From positions 55,488,120-55,552,119 of the forward strand of contig CM056583.1 in NCBI GenBank assembly GCA_029721435.1: a DNA stretch of 64,000 nucleotides, given 5' to 3'. Shown here in pieces: positions 1-12,328 of this stretch. Position numbers and translations under genes: made by a program. This DNA comes from Gymnothorax reevesii (Eukaryota > Chordata > Actinopteri > Anguilliformes > Muraenidae). Under the pieces are notes generated by a model. It searched no databases and was not told where the DNA came from. It saw only the letters and a program-made list of their open reading frames with translations. The stretch's first letter is position 1. Each line of letters opens with the position of its first letter.

Positions 1-175
1 TTTTTATGATTGGTGCCCTGGTTACGATTCTGGATTTCGCCCATTGGATTCTGATTTTGGATTGTGGACTCTGTACTGCTGGCTGCTCTGTTGGGGGGTT
101 TCCCCCTTCAGAAATAAAGCCTCCTTTTTGAATTTCACTGGTTCTCGCATGTGGTCCATTTAGTAAATCCTCACA
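1..175 (+). mobile_element. possible 3' end of an LTR retroelement
   Basis: A polyadenylation signal AATAAA lies at 113-118 after a T/G-rich stretch. It is followed about 30 bases on by CTGGTTCTCGCATGTGG and a terminal CCTCACAG. That order (AATAAA, then a short U5-like tail with a CTCGCATGTGGtCC block) resembles the R-U5 end of fish Ty3/gypsy-type LTRs. No primer-binding site follows and no second LTR is in the window, so it would be a 3' or solo LTR cut by the window edge. No coding part is visible. This is family resemblance only. Confidence 0.3.
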
Positions 176-2900
176 GTTTCTTGCAAGGAGAACAGAAAGA
201 GCTCCTTTGGTTCTGTTAAGTGAATGCGTGAAGGCTAAAATTTGGTAGATGGGCATATGTATGGGTACAGTATTAACTTTAATGTACTGATCAGTTTGTG
301 TTTACTTGGACTGTGTTTACAGCAGATGTACTAGGCAGCTGTGCCAGCCCATAACATACGTCATCGCCAAACGTTAGTGATTGATTCACGGGTACACCAA
401 TGATTTTGCTCATCTTCAGACAATGTCAACTTGTCAATGACGACTGGCCAGACTCTGTGTACGAAGCAAAGCGAAGTAGCAGAGTCTGGTTTTACCAGGC
501 TAGAGAAAAAGGGCTGCAAACATAAAAATTCTTAATGAAAATTCAAAAAAGAAATATATAGTGAACTTAAAAATGACTGGGGATTAAAACTATACATTTC
601 TGGGATCATAAACTCCTTGACAACAAGTATTGTTCATCTGAGCATTAAAAATTCTAAATTATCTACACCTTAGCAGCGAAATGAGATAGCTCTCCAGGTG
701 GCATACCAAAATGTTCAGATCCCTCAAAATAGCACACCGTCAAGCCTTACATAATCATGTATTTAACACAAATCAACTTTTGACGGCTGAAATTCAATAT
801 GAATTAATGATTTTCTTGTTGAATTTAGCATGAGTTTATCAATATAGGTGCTGTTGGACATCAAAGGTCACCAATAACCTAATAACCCTAAACATGCCTT
901 TTCTCAATGATAAAATTTAGACAAAACATACTCAGTAAAGGACCTGCTAATTCAACGGTCAGAACACTCACCCTGCAATCAAATGCTAGCAGTTCCCATT
1001 TCTGAGCTTGCAACCTTATATAAACATTTTCCACAACTTATTAGGAGCAAGAATAACTCACTAACTCAGTAATATCTGAAAATTACCTGAATATAACAAA
1101 ACAGACAATGCACTTCAGAAAACGCAGGCAATATGCAACCCTAGATTGAACAGAATGGTGCAATTAACGTTAGCAGGGGGTCTACCAAAGTGCTTGAACT
1201 GTTTGCATTATAAACAAGCCAAAACCTCAGCATTCAACTTTGTTTAATATGGTATAAATTCTAAAGGTCCAAATTCAGAAAAATGCCACTACATGCAGTA
1301 TTATTAGCAAAGACTAATGGTTACTTTTACTAACCAGTGTGGCAAACAAGCTCTGTGATCATCATGTCTATCGTAAACTGAGAATAAAATTAGCTAGCCA
1401 GCTAGCCATAAAGAAAAAATATATAAAATTGTACCGTTACATTTGGAATAATTTCCATTGACCGAGTCCTTATTATACAAAAGTATTTAAATCCCATAAG
1501 TGTAAGTGAGCACCGTAGGCCGGTTTTGGAAATCTTTTTTCTGTGCAATTGCATCACTATCAGTTGCGCAACATTAATAAAAAAACAACCTGAAACTGCT
1601 ATTATGGAAAGGTTTAAATATTTTTCTTATGGTCCAATCAATGTCTTCCAGTTTCTTTGGAAAGTTTATACTCTCTGGAATTGGATAAGAAATGTATTAA
1701 TCAATAGATCATTACTGGGGAAGTTTCATGAAGGAGTGAGCTATAACTGGGGTTTATGCAGATGAGCCTAAGTAAGCAATTGAGTCCCTGGTTCATCAAT
1801 GAGAGTACGTAGTAGGATATTTGTTGATGGAGATATTTATGTGTAAATCCATACTACAAAACTATGCATTTTTGATTTGTGTTGACTATAATTAATAGTA
1901 AATTGACAAAGTATCCATACCATGTAGAATTTTTGCTTCAGAAAACTGATTTTTCTTTACTGCTTAATTGGGATACCATTGGCTCACTATAGCTGAAGTG
2001 GTTGCTGAAAAGGACTAGGATTTTTTTCTGTCACAACAGTTCATTTTCTTATAATTGCTGGATAGATACTATTGGCATGTATGTTGAGCAGTTTGCATAT
2101 CAAGCTTAGCTGAGGAGTTTAATTCATGCAACTCCAAGAAAACAGGGATGGGACTGATCTCGTCCATTTGCAAAACTGTGTTGGAACTCAGCTTGCGAGT
2201 GAATATTCAGTAACTATTCTGGGCGTGTCATCCAGTGATAGAATAGTGTAACCGCATGCATAAACAGAGCAGCTCCATTTCCGTTGATGTCTACATCTGC
2301 ACCAGTGGCAGCTGGTGAACTGGCAATAGGGGAGGCACAAACCATCCCTTAAAAATAATGATTGGTCATGAACTGTTTTCAATCTTCATAAAATTGACTC
2401 TAAAAATCCAAAGGACCAGCAAGTGTTGCCAGTTCGTCTTGTTAAATTAAACTGAGCAAGAATAGCTCAATTCTTGACCTGTTTTAAACCATTCATTTAA
2501 ATTACCATTACAGAAACTCAGAAAACTCTAAACATTATCAGGTGTGGCCAGTTCTAATAACGGACACCCAACTCTCACGCATTAGGCATGAGTTTTAGTG
2601 GCAGATTTACGTTCTTCTACTGCAGTCAGCAATTATTCAATCAATGTGTATGAAAAAGATTTGCGCCCGGAATTCAAGTCCTTGTGCATGGAGTTTTATC
2701 AGTTTCATGGGGTGGAAAGCAATGCATGCATTCCAACTTCATTGGAATTGGTGTTTGTGGCTGAAAATGTCATCTAATTGGACAAACTCAATGATCAATA
2801 CAGAAGTAACATCAGTGGACGTTATGCCATCATTTGCTTGTACTGTAATGACTAGCAAGCTACCAAGCTTGCCAACTTGGCTACAGTTCACTTGCACAGG
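176..2900. other. non-coding stretch, no gene seen
   Basis: AT-rich sequence with no convincing exon in any frame. Short open frames here have no conserved character and no paired splice sites. The only structure noted is a perfect 10 bp inverted repeat, CCAGACTCTG at 448-457 and CAGAGTCTGG at 480-489, with 22 bases between the arms. Confidence 0.5.
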
Positions 2901-2910
2901 AAAAACCGAG

Positions 2911-3090
2911 AGCTAGCTAGCCAGCTAATGTGATAATGCACTCTTTATGCTATAGCCAGCACACCAGTGTAGCTAGCTAGCTAATGGGATAACCCACTCC
3001 TTAATACCATGGCTAGCATGCCAATCTATCTGGCTAGGTATCTAACAGCATAACTAACTCTTTAATGTTAAAGCTAGCACATCAATCATG
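2911..3090. repeat. degenerate tandem repeat, about 58 bp unit, GCTAGC-rich
   Basis: About three diverged copies follow each other. The anchors are CTAATGtGATAA near 2925, CTAATGgGATAA near 2981 and CTAAcaGCATAA near 3042, which gives periods of 56 and 61 bases. Each copy also carries an ACTC(C/T)TTA(A/T) block and a GCTAGCA or AGCCAGCA block at matching offsets. AGCTAGCTAG runs mark the first two units. It is an old minisatellite-like array with no coding potential. Confidence 0.6.
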
Positions 3091-3439
3091 GGCAAATTGT
3101 TCATGAGAATAGATTGCTGGCTTGTGGCAATATACCACATGCATGCATCCACAATTCATTTCATTTTCATTTTCATAGTGAGTGATACAAAAATCTCATT
3201 GCTTAGGAGTTTGTTCCTATTAAATAGACTCAGGAGAGTAGCAAAAAGGAACGAGGATTGAACAGGAATATGGTCCCAATCCTGGAGACTGATGAAGGCT
3301 TCAGAGGTTGTTCCCATTAAGAAGGCTCAGGAGAATTACAAAAGTTTCTATCATTTACGATTACCAAGCTCACAGAGAAAGGAGAGCACTGTGCTCAATA
3401 CTAGAGGGCATTTATTGAGTGGACGGTTCCCTGAGGAAT

Positions 3440-3800
3440 GAACCTTTTGTGGTTAGCACTACTGCCTCACAGTAAGAAGGTTGTGGGTTCGAATCCGGCC
3501 TGGGGCCTTTCTGTGTGGAGTTTGCATGTTCTCCCCGTGTTCGCGTGGGTACTCCGGTTTCCCCCACCCACAAACATTAAATGCAAACATGCAAAACATG
3601 CACATTTCTCTATGGCTGTGTGCGCATGTTTGGTGTTGGCCGTAGGTGCATACTGGCAGCCCCAGGGCAGCTGTGGCTACAAAAACATAGTTTACCACCA
3701 TCAGAGTGTGAATGAATAATGTATCCTTGTGAAGTGTCTTTGAGTGCCCAGAAAGCAGAAAAGCGCTGTATAAAATTGATGCATTATCATTATTATTAGA
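3440..3800 (+). mobile_element. tRNA-derived SINE (DANA/Mermaid/V-SINE type)
   Basis: A tRNA-like head contains an A-box-like GGTTAGCAC near 3450 and a B box GGGTTCGAATCC at 3485-3496. The body carries the fish SINE block TGTGTGGAGTTTGCATGTTC followed by CTCCCCGTGT. The 3' part reads AAAGCGCTGTATAAAATTGA and ends in an ATT-rich tail near 3800. Order and blocks match tRNA-derived fish SINEs of the DANA/Mermaid kind. An internal expansion around 3580-3640, where ATGCAAACATGC-like words repeat, makes it longer and more diverged than a consensus copy. Open frames over it are chance. Confidence 0.8.
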
Positions 3801-5600
3801 ACAATGAGAGAAATAAATTAATTTAAAGGGACAAACCACAAAGCTCACAAGAATTGCAGAAACAGGAGAGGATTACCAAAGGAGAAATGGGGAACGTGAC
3901 AGTTATTAGTCACCTGAAGAACTGAGGATCAGGGACCCCCAGTATTGAAGTTCAGTCTCATCCATTACGCAGAGATTTCTCTAGACTCCCTGAATCGTTA
4001 GCAACATTACTGTAGAGGGTGTAAATGGGCTGTTTTTGAACTTTTGAATTATTTTATCACACATTTTTTCTTAAAGTGGTGAGCCTTGACCACTCCTCGC
4101 TTGTAAACAAATAGGTCTTAAGTAGATGCTCCTTTTATTCCAATTCTTACATTACTTTAAATTTTATTCTAGTCAAAGATGATTTATGAATCTTAACCCC
4201 TAACCTTTAACCTGATCCCCAGTGCTAAACATCAAATAAGCACACCAAGAGTCTCCTTTTTAGTTTTATATCAACGCTTGGTCAGGGAGCATCATTATAT
4301 GCTGAGTTGGGTTGAGAATGTGATGAAAAAAATCATGACGTTAGGGAACGATGTGAAGGAGAATTCATTAGGACTTAGGAAAAGAAAACCACAGTGGTAA
4401 GAGAATCCAACTGCACTTACACTAAGTGACATCATTATGCCTCCCTTATCTGTCAGGTTTGTATGATTTTGTGAAAGGCCAATGGATGGTGCTTCACTTT
4501 AAATATTTCAACTGCAAGGGACTGTGGGATGGTGTTATCTCCTTTCTTTTTGTAAAGGATGTTCCAGTGTACCCCATGCTAAAGGAGATAACAAAGCAAG
4601 CATTGAAGCACATTTCCTTTGCAATTTCAGAATTCAAATATCACTTATCACAGCCACCGTGTAAATAATTCCAGGTCATTTATAAGGAGTTAGGACTTTC
4701 AAAATAAAAAAATGACTATTTGAAAGTTGCCCAAGTTTGTGACTATTGGGTCCTATGCACTCAAACTTTATTAATTGGTTCAGTTCATCAGCCACAACAC
4801 TGCTTCTCAGAAGGATTTCAAAAATAAGTTGACAACAGACTGGTACAGAGAATCAAAATCAAAGGGTCAGAAAGTCAGAGAGAGGGTCATGACAAAGGAA
4901 CAATGAAATGGCTTGAGACAGATGGCAGGTGAGAGGGAGACATAGATGGATCAAATAAAGCACTGAGGATGTTTTCTTCAGTGTATCTCCAATTAAACCT
5001 TCATATTTTTGCACAGCATCTGAGAGTGTCCACATGCAACTGTTAAAGATGGAGGTATTAAGCCAAGGAGAAGGTGAAGAAACAAAACACTGGAGTCTGG
5101 TTTAGTCACTGCTTAAAGATGAGCAGAATTGTGTGAGCATGTCTCTCATGCACATGATGTGCAGTCATACTTCAAGTGATGTAACATGATGACATCTCCG
5201 AGGACAATCTGCCGGAGCCAAGTTCGAGCATCTGAATGTGGTTCATTGCAACAGCGGAATTCAAGCAAATAAAGGCTATTTTTCAGGGGAATTAAGAGGT
5301 AATGGCAACAGTTGGTGTCTGCACAACTGAAAACAGATGTAAAAGCCAATAAATATTTTAGAGAAGTTCATTATTTCCCAACGCTGTGCAGTTGGCTAAA
5401 ATATCAGTTTGTTCCCAAGACATTGAAGGGTTACGAGAAATAGAAACACATTGTCCACGGACGAAGTGAACAAGGCCAACAGAGGAAGAAAGTGATCATT
5501 TGACTTGCTTTTGGCTGTCACAGCAGTCAGTGAGATTGTGTAATGGAAGGCTGGAGGTTTTCAAAACCTACCAGTAAAGGTATATCTCTTCCTGTTAACC
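3801..5600. other. upstream flank, no gene seen
   Basis: Mixed AT-rich sequence upstream of the candidate first exon. I see no splice-bounded open frame and no recognised repeat. GC content rises after about 5580 towards the first exon. Confidence 0.45.
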
Positions 5601-5985
5601 GACAGAGGAGCAATGCTAAGTGAGGACGCCGAGACCCCCCAGTTCAAGCAAAGCCAGAAAACTCCTGGCTCGAGGCGCATGTGGAATGAATGAATGAGGG
5701 AATGGCTAAGGACCGGGAGCCGTTAATGAACAACGGCGAGACCCTTACCCGCGCCTGTTGCTTTCTAAGTGCGGAGAGGGAGCGCAGCAGTATTCTGGTT
5801 GGGCAGCGTCCGGAATTAATTTATCTCGCATACACGTGCAAATTAATCGCAGCCTGGATGCGTTTGCCAGTTTGCAGATTTACACTGCATCACTACTGTG
5901 GGGAGAAAGGAACTTAAGAGCGCATCGAGAGCGTAGCCTACTTCGTTTGATTTGGGAGGCTGTATCCGGCGATTTACACTGGCAT
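5600..5985 (+). promoter_or_regulatory. candidate promoter and 5' UTR region of the host gene
   Basis: CpG density and GC content rise sharply from about 5620 to 5990 relative to the flanks (GCGGAGAGGGAGCGCAGCAG, GGGCAGCGTCCGG, GAGCGCATCGAGAGCG). The block stops close to a strong splice donor at 6029. No TATA box with good spacing is obvious. Short CpG-rich blocks at first exons are typical of vertebrate promoters. The transcription start cannot be set from sequence. Confidence 0.35.
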
Positions 5986-6028
5986 GTAGAACATCTTGGG
6001 AACTTTTACGCGTCTTTTTTGTATCATG
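5984..6028 (+). CDS. candidate first exon end with start codon and start-stop uORF
   Basis: The exon would end at 6028 in front of the donor GTAAGT (6029-6034). Its last three bases are ATG with A at -3. Spliced to the acceptor at 15083/15084 it reads ATG GAA ATG GGC, in frame with the long open frame of the next exon and with G at +4. The same frame has an upstream stop TAG at 5987-5989. That TAG directly follows an ATG at 5984-5986, so the leader holds a minimal start-stop uORF 42 bases before the main ATG. The exon's 5' limit is not known. The exon and splice are inferred from signals and phase; a start at 15087 is an in-frame alternative. Confidence 0.4.
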
Positions 6029-6934
6029 GTAAGTACTTGACTTCATGCACCCACACCGGTGACTGATATATTGTAAGATAACAACTTGCTGCGGATAGAC
6101 CGCCGCGTAAGTCATTGGATATGCCTCAGAATATCCGCACAGTCGGGGCGCACTATTAATTTGACGTTAGACTTGGGGTTGGTCATTGATACTGTATACA
6201 TCCATGATGCCGAAGAATGCTGACCGAGAGGACATGAAGTCCTGAAATCACACAGGCTAGACTTTTTATTGGTAGTCCCACAGTTGACAACATCGTAATC
6301 ACAGGACTGTCTGACCCAATAGCCTACGTCAGAGTCATGATTGTCCCATGCATCATTTAGCAAATTACAGGAAAAGAGCGGGTAAAACATCATTTTAAAG
6401 GTGACGAAGAGTAAGTAGACTATTGTTTGAGCCTTTTATCTCATTGTTATTAAACCTGATTTAATTGTATTTCATGTTTAGGCTGAGTATGCAGGCGCAT
6501 CTGTTTGTTGATGCATTGAATATTGATAATAATCTTTGGGCATTCTTTTTTTTGTCTTGACATAGAGTAAATTTGTACTAAAAGCATCAAAAAAAAAAAA
6601 AAATCACGTTTGGCCCACTGAAATCAGGATGATTACAAAAATGGCTGCAAATTTTGTTATTTCAATCCAACATATTAATGGCAATTTTCATCGTACATTA
6701 TGAGTTTGTAGTTGATTTTGCTTGACTTTGGTGGACTTGGCTGCTTAAAGCATACAAAACAGCACAATGTGCAACTTTTTTACGCTGTACATGGATCATC
6801 CCATATAGGTGTGCATTGCATATGCTCAATTGAAAAAGGACATCCTGCACTTAAACCTGCTTGCTGAAGCCAAATGTACTTATTCATTTCTAAGGCCTCG
6901 TAGATTTCTCTAATCCATAACCTCATCTATAATA

Positions 6935-7027
<93 letters not shown>

Positions 7028-10000
7028 TCCTTACCCTGCGTATGGTTGAACAGAAAAAAGAAATAAACGCATTTAGAATAATGTTTTTAGTCTGTGTTGG
7101 AATCTGAGGCGTCATTTCAAGGAGCGTATAGGTGTTACTCAGCTTGTTCACCTCGTCTCTCAGCGGTGCAGGCAAATAAAACACCCATTAGTTTGCGAAT
7201 GCAGAAACCCTTCAGACTTCCTGCAGAAAGGCTCCTATAAAGAGAGCGTTGTCTGGGACGGAAACTCCCCATTGCTGGGACGGGGCCATGAGCTGTGGGC
7301 TGGATTGTGTAAACTCACCCCACTCTCCCTTTTATCCTCAGTGTAACTGTTTGGCAAAGCAGACCATGAGCGGCACCGACACCCCTTTCATTATATCAGT
7401 GCCACTGCATCAGGGCGCTTCTGTGTACTTCAGCTTCTGGACTTCGCTGTGGACGGATGTCGGTGGTTGATTTTGTGTTCAATGCTAAAATGTAAAGCGT
7501 TTTGTTATATTTTACCATGAATACCATGATGCAAGATATTAGCTGGGATTTCATTAATGCTGTGAATGTTTGGTTTTTGGCCTGAACAAAAAAAGTTTTC
7601 ACGACACTACCCAAAACATTTATTCACTGAAACATTCTCTGTGATAAGTCCATTTCTGATCTCAAAAATCATTTGTGCTTACTCTCATGTTCAGTGGCCT
7701 TGTTTGACTTTTTCTACATAATTAATTGCTTTGGTCTTTTCTGCTTTTAGAATTATGGCTTTCACTTATCAAGTAGCTCCCTCCTGTGCCCCTCCGCAAC
7801 AACTCCCACCCTCCACTTGTTTGCAGTGAAACAGAGCCACCTTGGTTTTATACACCATTCTTCCTTTTTACTGCTGCAATGGTGGGGTACTTAACCCATT
7901 CCCTACAGCAAGCCGCTGCCAACGGCGTGGATGACCATTCGCTGTCCGATGAAAACACGAAATCAGTTGACGATTGCGGTCATGGGCTAACTGCACTTCA
8001 ATACTTTATATTGTTGAATATTTGGGAAAAAGTACTCTGTACAAACGTAACAATTTTATATAAAAATATTCTGTTGGGAATGAGATAACTTACTCTAGTT
8101 TGTCCAGCCCATGTCATTGGAGCAATACTTAAATTGCTTTTTAGACCATCACCATAGATATTTTTCTTGGGGAATGAGGTATATGTGTTTGAAACCTACG
8201 CAAAAAAAAAAAAAAAAAGAAATGAAAGACAAATTTACCGTGGTCACAATTGATATCATTTCCGGCCGTGTTTGCCTTTGGTGACAGTGGAAACTTACCA
8301 TAATGGTTTGGGGCCATGCAAAAAGAAAAAAAATCAAGCCAATCTGTAGGCACACTTAAACTTGCCAAGGAACAAATCACCCTTTCCTTTTATTTTGATT
8401 TTATGGTTTTGGAAATATGAGGCTGCTGTGGCCAATGATGAACGAAAGTAGTCTGACGTGAAATAGTTTTGTTGGATGTGGTGGTAAAAATCGGTTGTAC
8501 TGCGTGCTCAGCAAGTGTGGTTTTAGCCTTTTTTTTCAGTAGCCGTTAGTTTTCCAGTGACGACTCTTTCAGAGCCAATTCCAGGAAAGAGGATCAGTTA
8601 ATTAGGCATTACTTTTGAAACCCCAGGAAATCAGTGGTCTGTCCTGGTTCGGCTGCCCTGGAGATTGATGTCTGGAATATGTGAAGGCTATGTCTATTCC
8701 TACCATCTCTGTCATCAAATTGTTGGTTTTTTGAGGAATGCCATAGGTCTCTGTCACTTAACGGAACAGACTCTGTAGCTACAATGGCCAAGGTTGTCCA
8801 CTGAAGAAAGATGTTTTCTTTTTTCGTCTTTACAGCACGTGGGTTACAGCACGTGGCTTGCAGACATTGGGAACATTGTTAGATGGACGCACCTTAGACT
8901 TTGATTAAATGCGTCATCAGAGCCTCAGCTTCTGGGTATTGGCTGCACAGGAGACTGAGTTGGCTATCTTCCACAGCGCTCCAGTTCTGCTCTGCTGAGC
9001 AAAAGCAAGGCCAGTGTGGCCCAGCTTCAGAGCAAATCAGTGCCAACTCCCCCTCCCCACCCTCTACTTCCGCACGGGCCAGAATTCATAGAGAAAGTAC
9101 CATGTTGCCGTCAGATCGCAGATTTCTCCCGTTTCAGCGTGTGAGCACGCTCTGCCAGTATCCCCTCCCCACCGAGCTGTTCTTTTTTTTCAGTGGGCAT
9201 TTGTCACTGGATAAAGGTTTGGATGTGGGGTCTTGATGCAAATACTATATGTTTTTCCACCCAAGTTGCTGTGTTCAAGGTGTACTTGTGGTTCAGACAT
9301 TCCCCCGGTCAACTCTCACCACTTCACTCCTCACCCACCCCCATCCATACAGGCAGAGACATTCATCGTTCAAATTATTGGCACAGATTTTCACGCACTT
9401 GCCCCAGAAAATCAGATGAGGGAGGGAAGTTAATTCTCTCATACATGAAATGATGAACTAAGAAGGATGTTTAGGAATGATGGTGCAAGCCTTAATTTTA
9501 TTCATGGTTCCCCTCTTTCTCCTGCAGTCATCTTGCACATACATTTGGATGATGTAATATCTGCTTTGCAGAACTAAACTAAACCAAATGCAGTTTCTGC
9601 ACTTACTAGTTGGTTCACATGTTTTTAAATCTCATGATCCACAGGGGTATGAGTGGTGTTGCTGTACAATTGTACATTGCGGAATTCCTGTGGTTTGTCA
9701 CAAGACATTTTTGGATGGGGAGCTAAGCCTTGACTCGGGGGGGTCTGGCCTGGCATTTTCTCCCCCAGCCATTGATTATTCAAGCCAAAAATCTGTATTA
9801 TTTGGGGGCTAAAGGACATTTTAGGAGTGCTAAAGCCCCTCAGGAATAGGCCTATCACACTCCTGCCTGTCATCATTAAACTAACAAGGCAAGGCAATCA
9901 GAGATAGCAGACCTGGCCCCAGCCACGGGCTGACAGACAGAGTGACAGACACACACACACACACGATCATTGCCTAACCTGGCCCCCTAGGGGAGGGGCC

Positions 10001-12328
10001 AGGTAATTAGTGAAAGGAAATTAAACATGGTTAGAATACAAAAAAAATGCTCAATGTCAGAGCATACCAGTATGTACTTGGTGGAAACTGATGCAGGTAT
10101 GTATATACATGTTCACATGAGAAAAACATGAATTAATGTTTGCAGTTGTGCTTCAAGCCCAGCTTTTATGTTTTATAAACTGACAACAACAGGGTGAGAT
10201 CATCTGTTAGAGGGATATAAGGGGGCTACAAGTTTCATTATTGCCCTTAAAAGACTGGGCATGATGAAATAGTGCGAGATGTTCACCAACACTGATTGCA
10301 TACTGGAGTTGTCTCCACCGCAAAAGTGTTTCGCTTGATGTGTGCCGCAGCCTGCTTGTGCTTGGAAAAAATAAAGGAACTGGTCAAATCAGCAGACATA
10401 ACTGTGTCTGTGGTCTCTGGGCAGTTAAGAGATGACACGGACAATTCAGTTCCATGAATTGGATACATTTTGGGTATTATTGACCTGGTTGGAATTGGTC
10501 ACTGTGCTGCGAAGGTGTGTAATAATGGAGCAAGGCTCTGACCTACCTATAAAACTCACCAGACCTGTCCTGGATAAGAAGGGGGAGTGGGTGTGCAGCT
10601 GTGTTGTGAGCTATTTGAACTTGTGTCTTCTTATGATTTCTCTCTTAGCAGAAGAAAATAGCTTATTTTCTGTTACATTGTGCTGTCGAGTGATATTGTC
10701 ATACACCATTGGTAAATCCTGTGACGAGTAACATTATCTGACCTTGTTGGATTCTGATGTCATTCAGCAAAAACAAATAAGACAAAGGCTATATAATTCT
10801 TTAATGTCCATAGAAGGCTGAAATACTTGTTAAGATTGCCATTAAGTAACTTTTTTTTTTTTTACAGTTTTCTGAATCCGGAGCTGTAAATAAGTTGATA
10901 CAGGTCAGAGAGTTCAGTGTGAGGCTTTATGAGCGCAGGTAGTATAACTGAATTATGTTCCAAAAGCCATGGTTTGTTGGTTTGAAGGTGGATACGGGAC
11001 GGTTGCGTTTTGGGGGCCACTATTGCCTCATGCAAAAGTAGAACCCTATTTTGATTGATTGGTGACCTGTATTGCATAGGTACTGAATGCTGGGAGTGGG
11101 AACAGCTCCAAACCAGTGGAATAAGCATTTAAAATATGCAGGTGAGATTGTAGATGCATGGACAGATTGGATGAGATGACATGAGATTATGATAATGGTC
11201 GTTTTTGGCTCCTCAGGAGGATATCATAAACGGCAGATGTAGCTAAATATCCTGGAAAGCTTTTGCGCGTTGACCAAACTCTCTTTGATCTGAATTGTCA
11301 AAAGCAAATCTATGCAAATTACTATCAAGGGAATTCTACAGAAAAAGGCTTTCCCTGTGTTGTGCAGGATGCTCATGTTCGTAAATTATTCCCACCAAAA
11401 AAAGACATCATATGTACAAGTGAATACATTTCAAGTGTTGTAAAGTAAGATAATAATTAGGAAATCCACTCAGTTTGAGCTTTACATTTTTATTTAATTT
11501 GACGAGCAACTAAATATGCTGACCCAAGCCAACTGTATCCCATATCACTGAGCAGCTCTGAGCATATTGTTGGCCGCAGGCAACATTGGTGAGGTTGTAT
11601 TCAGTCGGGTTGTCACCCTTACGCCATAGGCAGTATCTTTACTGATTGAGGCAGCAAAGTGCAAGATTTCAAGTTTTTAACTGGAAATTGAAAGACCAAT
11701 GTTGATAATGATAATGATAACTGCCTATCTTGCACAACCTAATTTGGATACACAGCTGTAATGCTGATGGTTGACTGCAGTTGATAAAACTGCTTTGATC
11801 ATACTGGCCATCCTTATTTGTTTCCTCTGTCTCTTTAGATTTGACAATTATACAGCTATTTCTTCAGCAGAAGACATTACCTCTTAGTTGTTCCCACAAT
11901 ACTCAGTTGATATGTTCAACAAAATATCCCCTTGATAAGTTTAACTTCTCCGCTCTGCTGTGTGACAACTCAAACAGGAGGCAGAATTTAGATGATGGGA
12001 GTGCCATTTTCAGTCAAGCTTGACTTCCCGTAACCATTACAGCTTTCTTGTTTTGGGTGATTAAAAGTACTGTGGAATTTAACTGAAAATCTGAGGAAAT
12101 GTAGTGTTGGAGCGGGAAAATGGGGGAGAATTCTGATTTCAGCAGATGTACTGGATGCAGGGTTGTCATACAGAGGGACTGTCGCAGGGTTGTTGACTAA
12201 CCACTTGGCTTAAGATGCAGTAGTTTGTAAGAAAGTGGAGTTAAGCCATGATTTCCTTGGCAAGCTATAAAAAACTGTGAAAAGAGAAATGAGAAAAGAT
12301 TGTGAAAGCCTTCGAGTGCAAAGAAATA
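6029..12328. other. intron 1, left part
   Basis: No exon that I can support. It holds the CA/TA microsatellite at 6936-7025, poly-A runs near 6588 and 8202, a short CA run at 9947-9964 and several chance open frames, for example at 7249-7470 and 9193-9453. These lack paired splice sites or protein-like composition. Confidence 0.5.
6936..7025. repeat. compound (CA)n(TA)n microsatellite
   Basis: A short TA run leads into about ten CA units, then about 30 uninterrupted TA units. Open frames through it are artefacts of the dinucleotide repeat. Confidence 0.95.

Noticed and set aside
3450..3520. Possible tRNA gene because of the B box
   Set aside because: No cloverleaf can be formed and the SINE body follows directly; it is a SINE head.
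3438..3848. Open frames on both strands over the SINE
   Set aside because: They are translations of a tRNA-derived repeat, not genes.
7249..7470. 73-codon frame after a TTTTATCCTCAG acceptor-like word
   Set aside because: It runs to a stop without a donor and would break the phase between 6028 and 15084.
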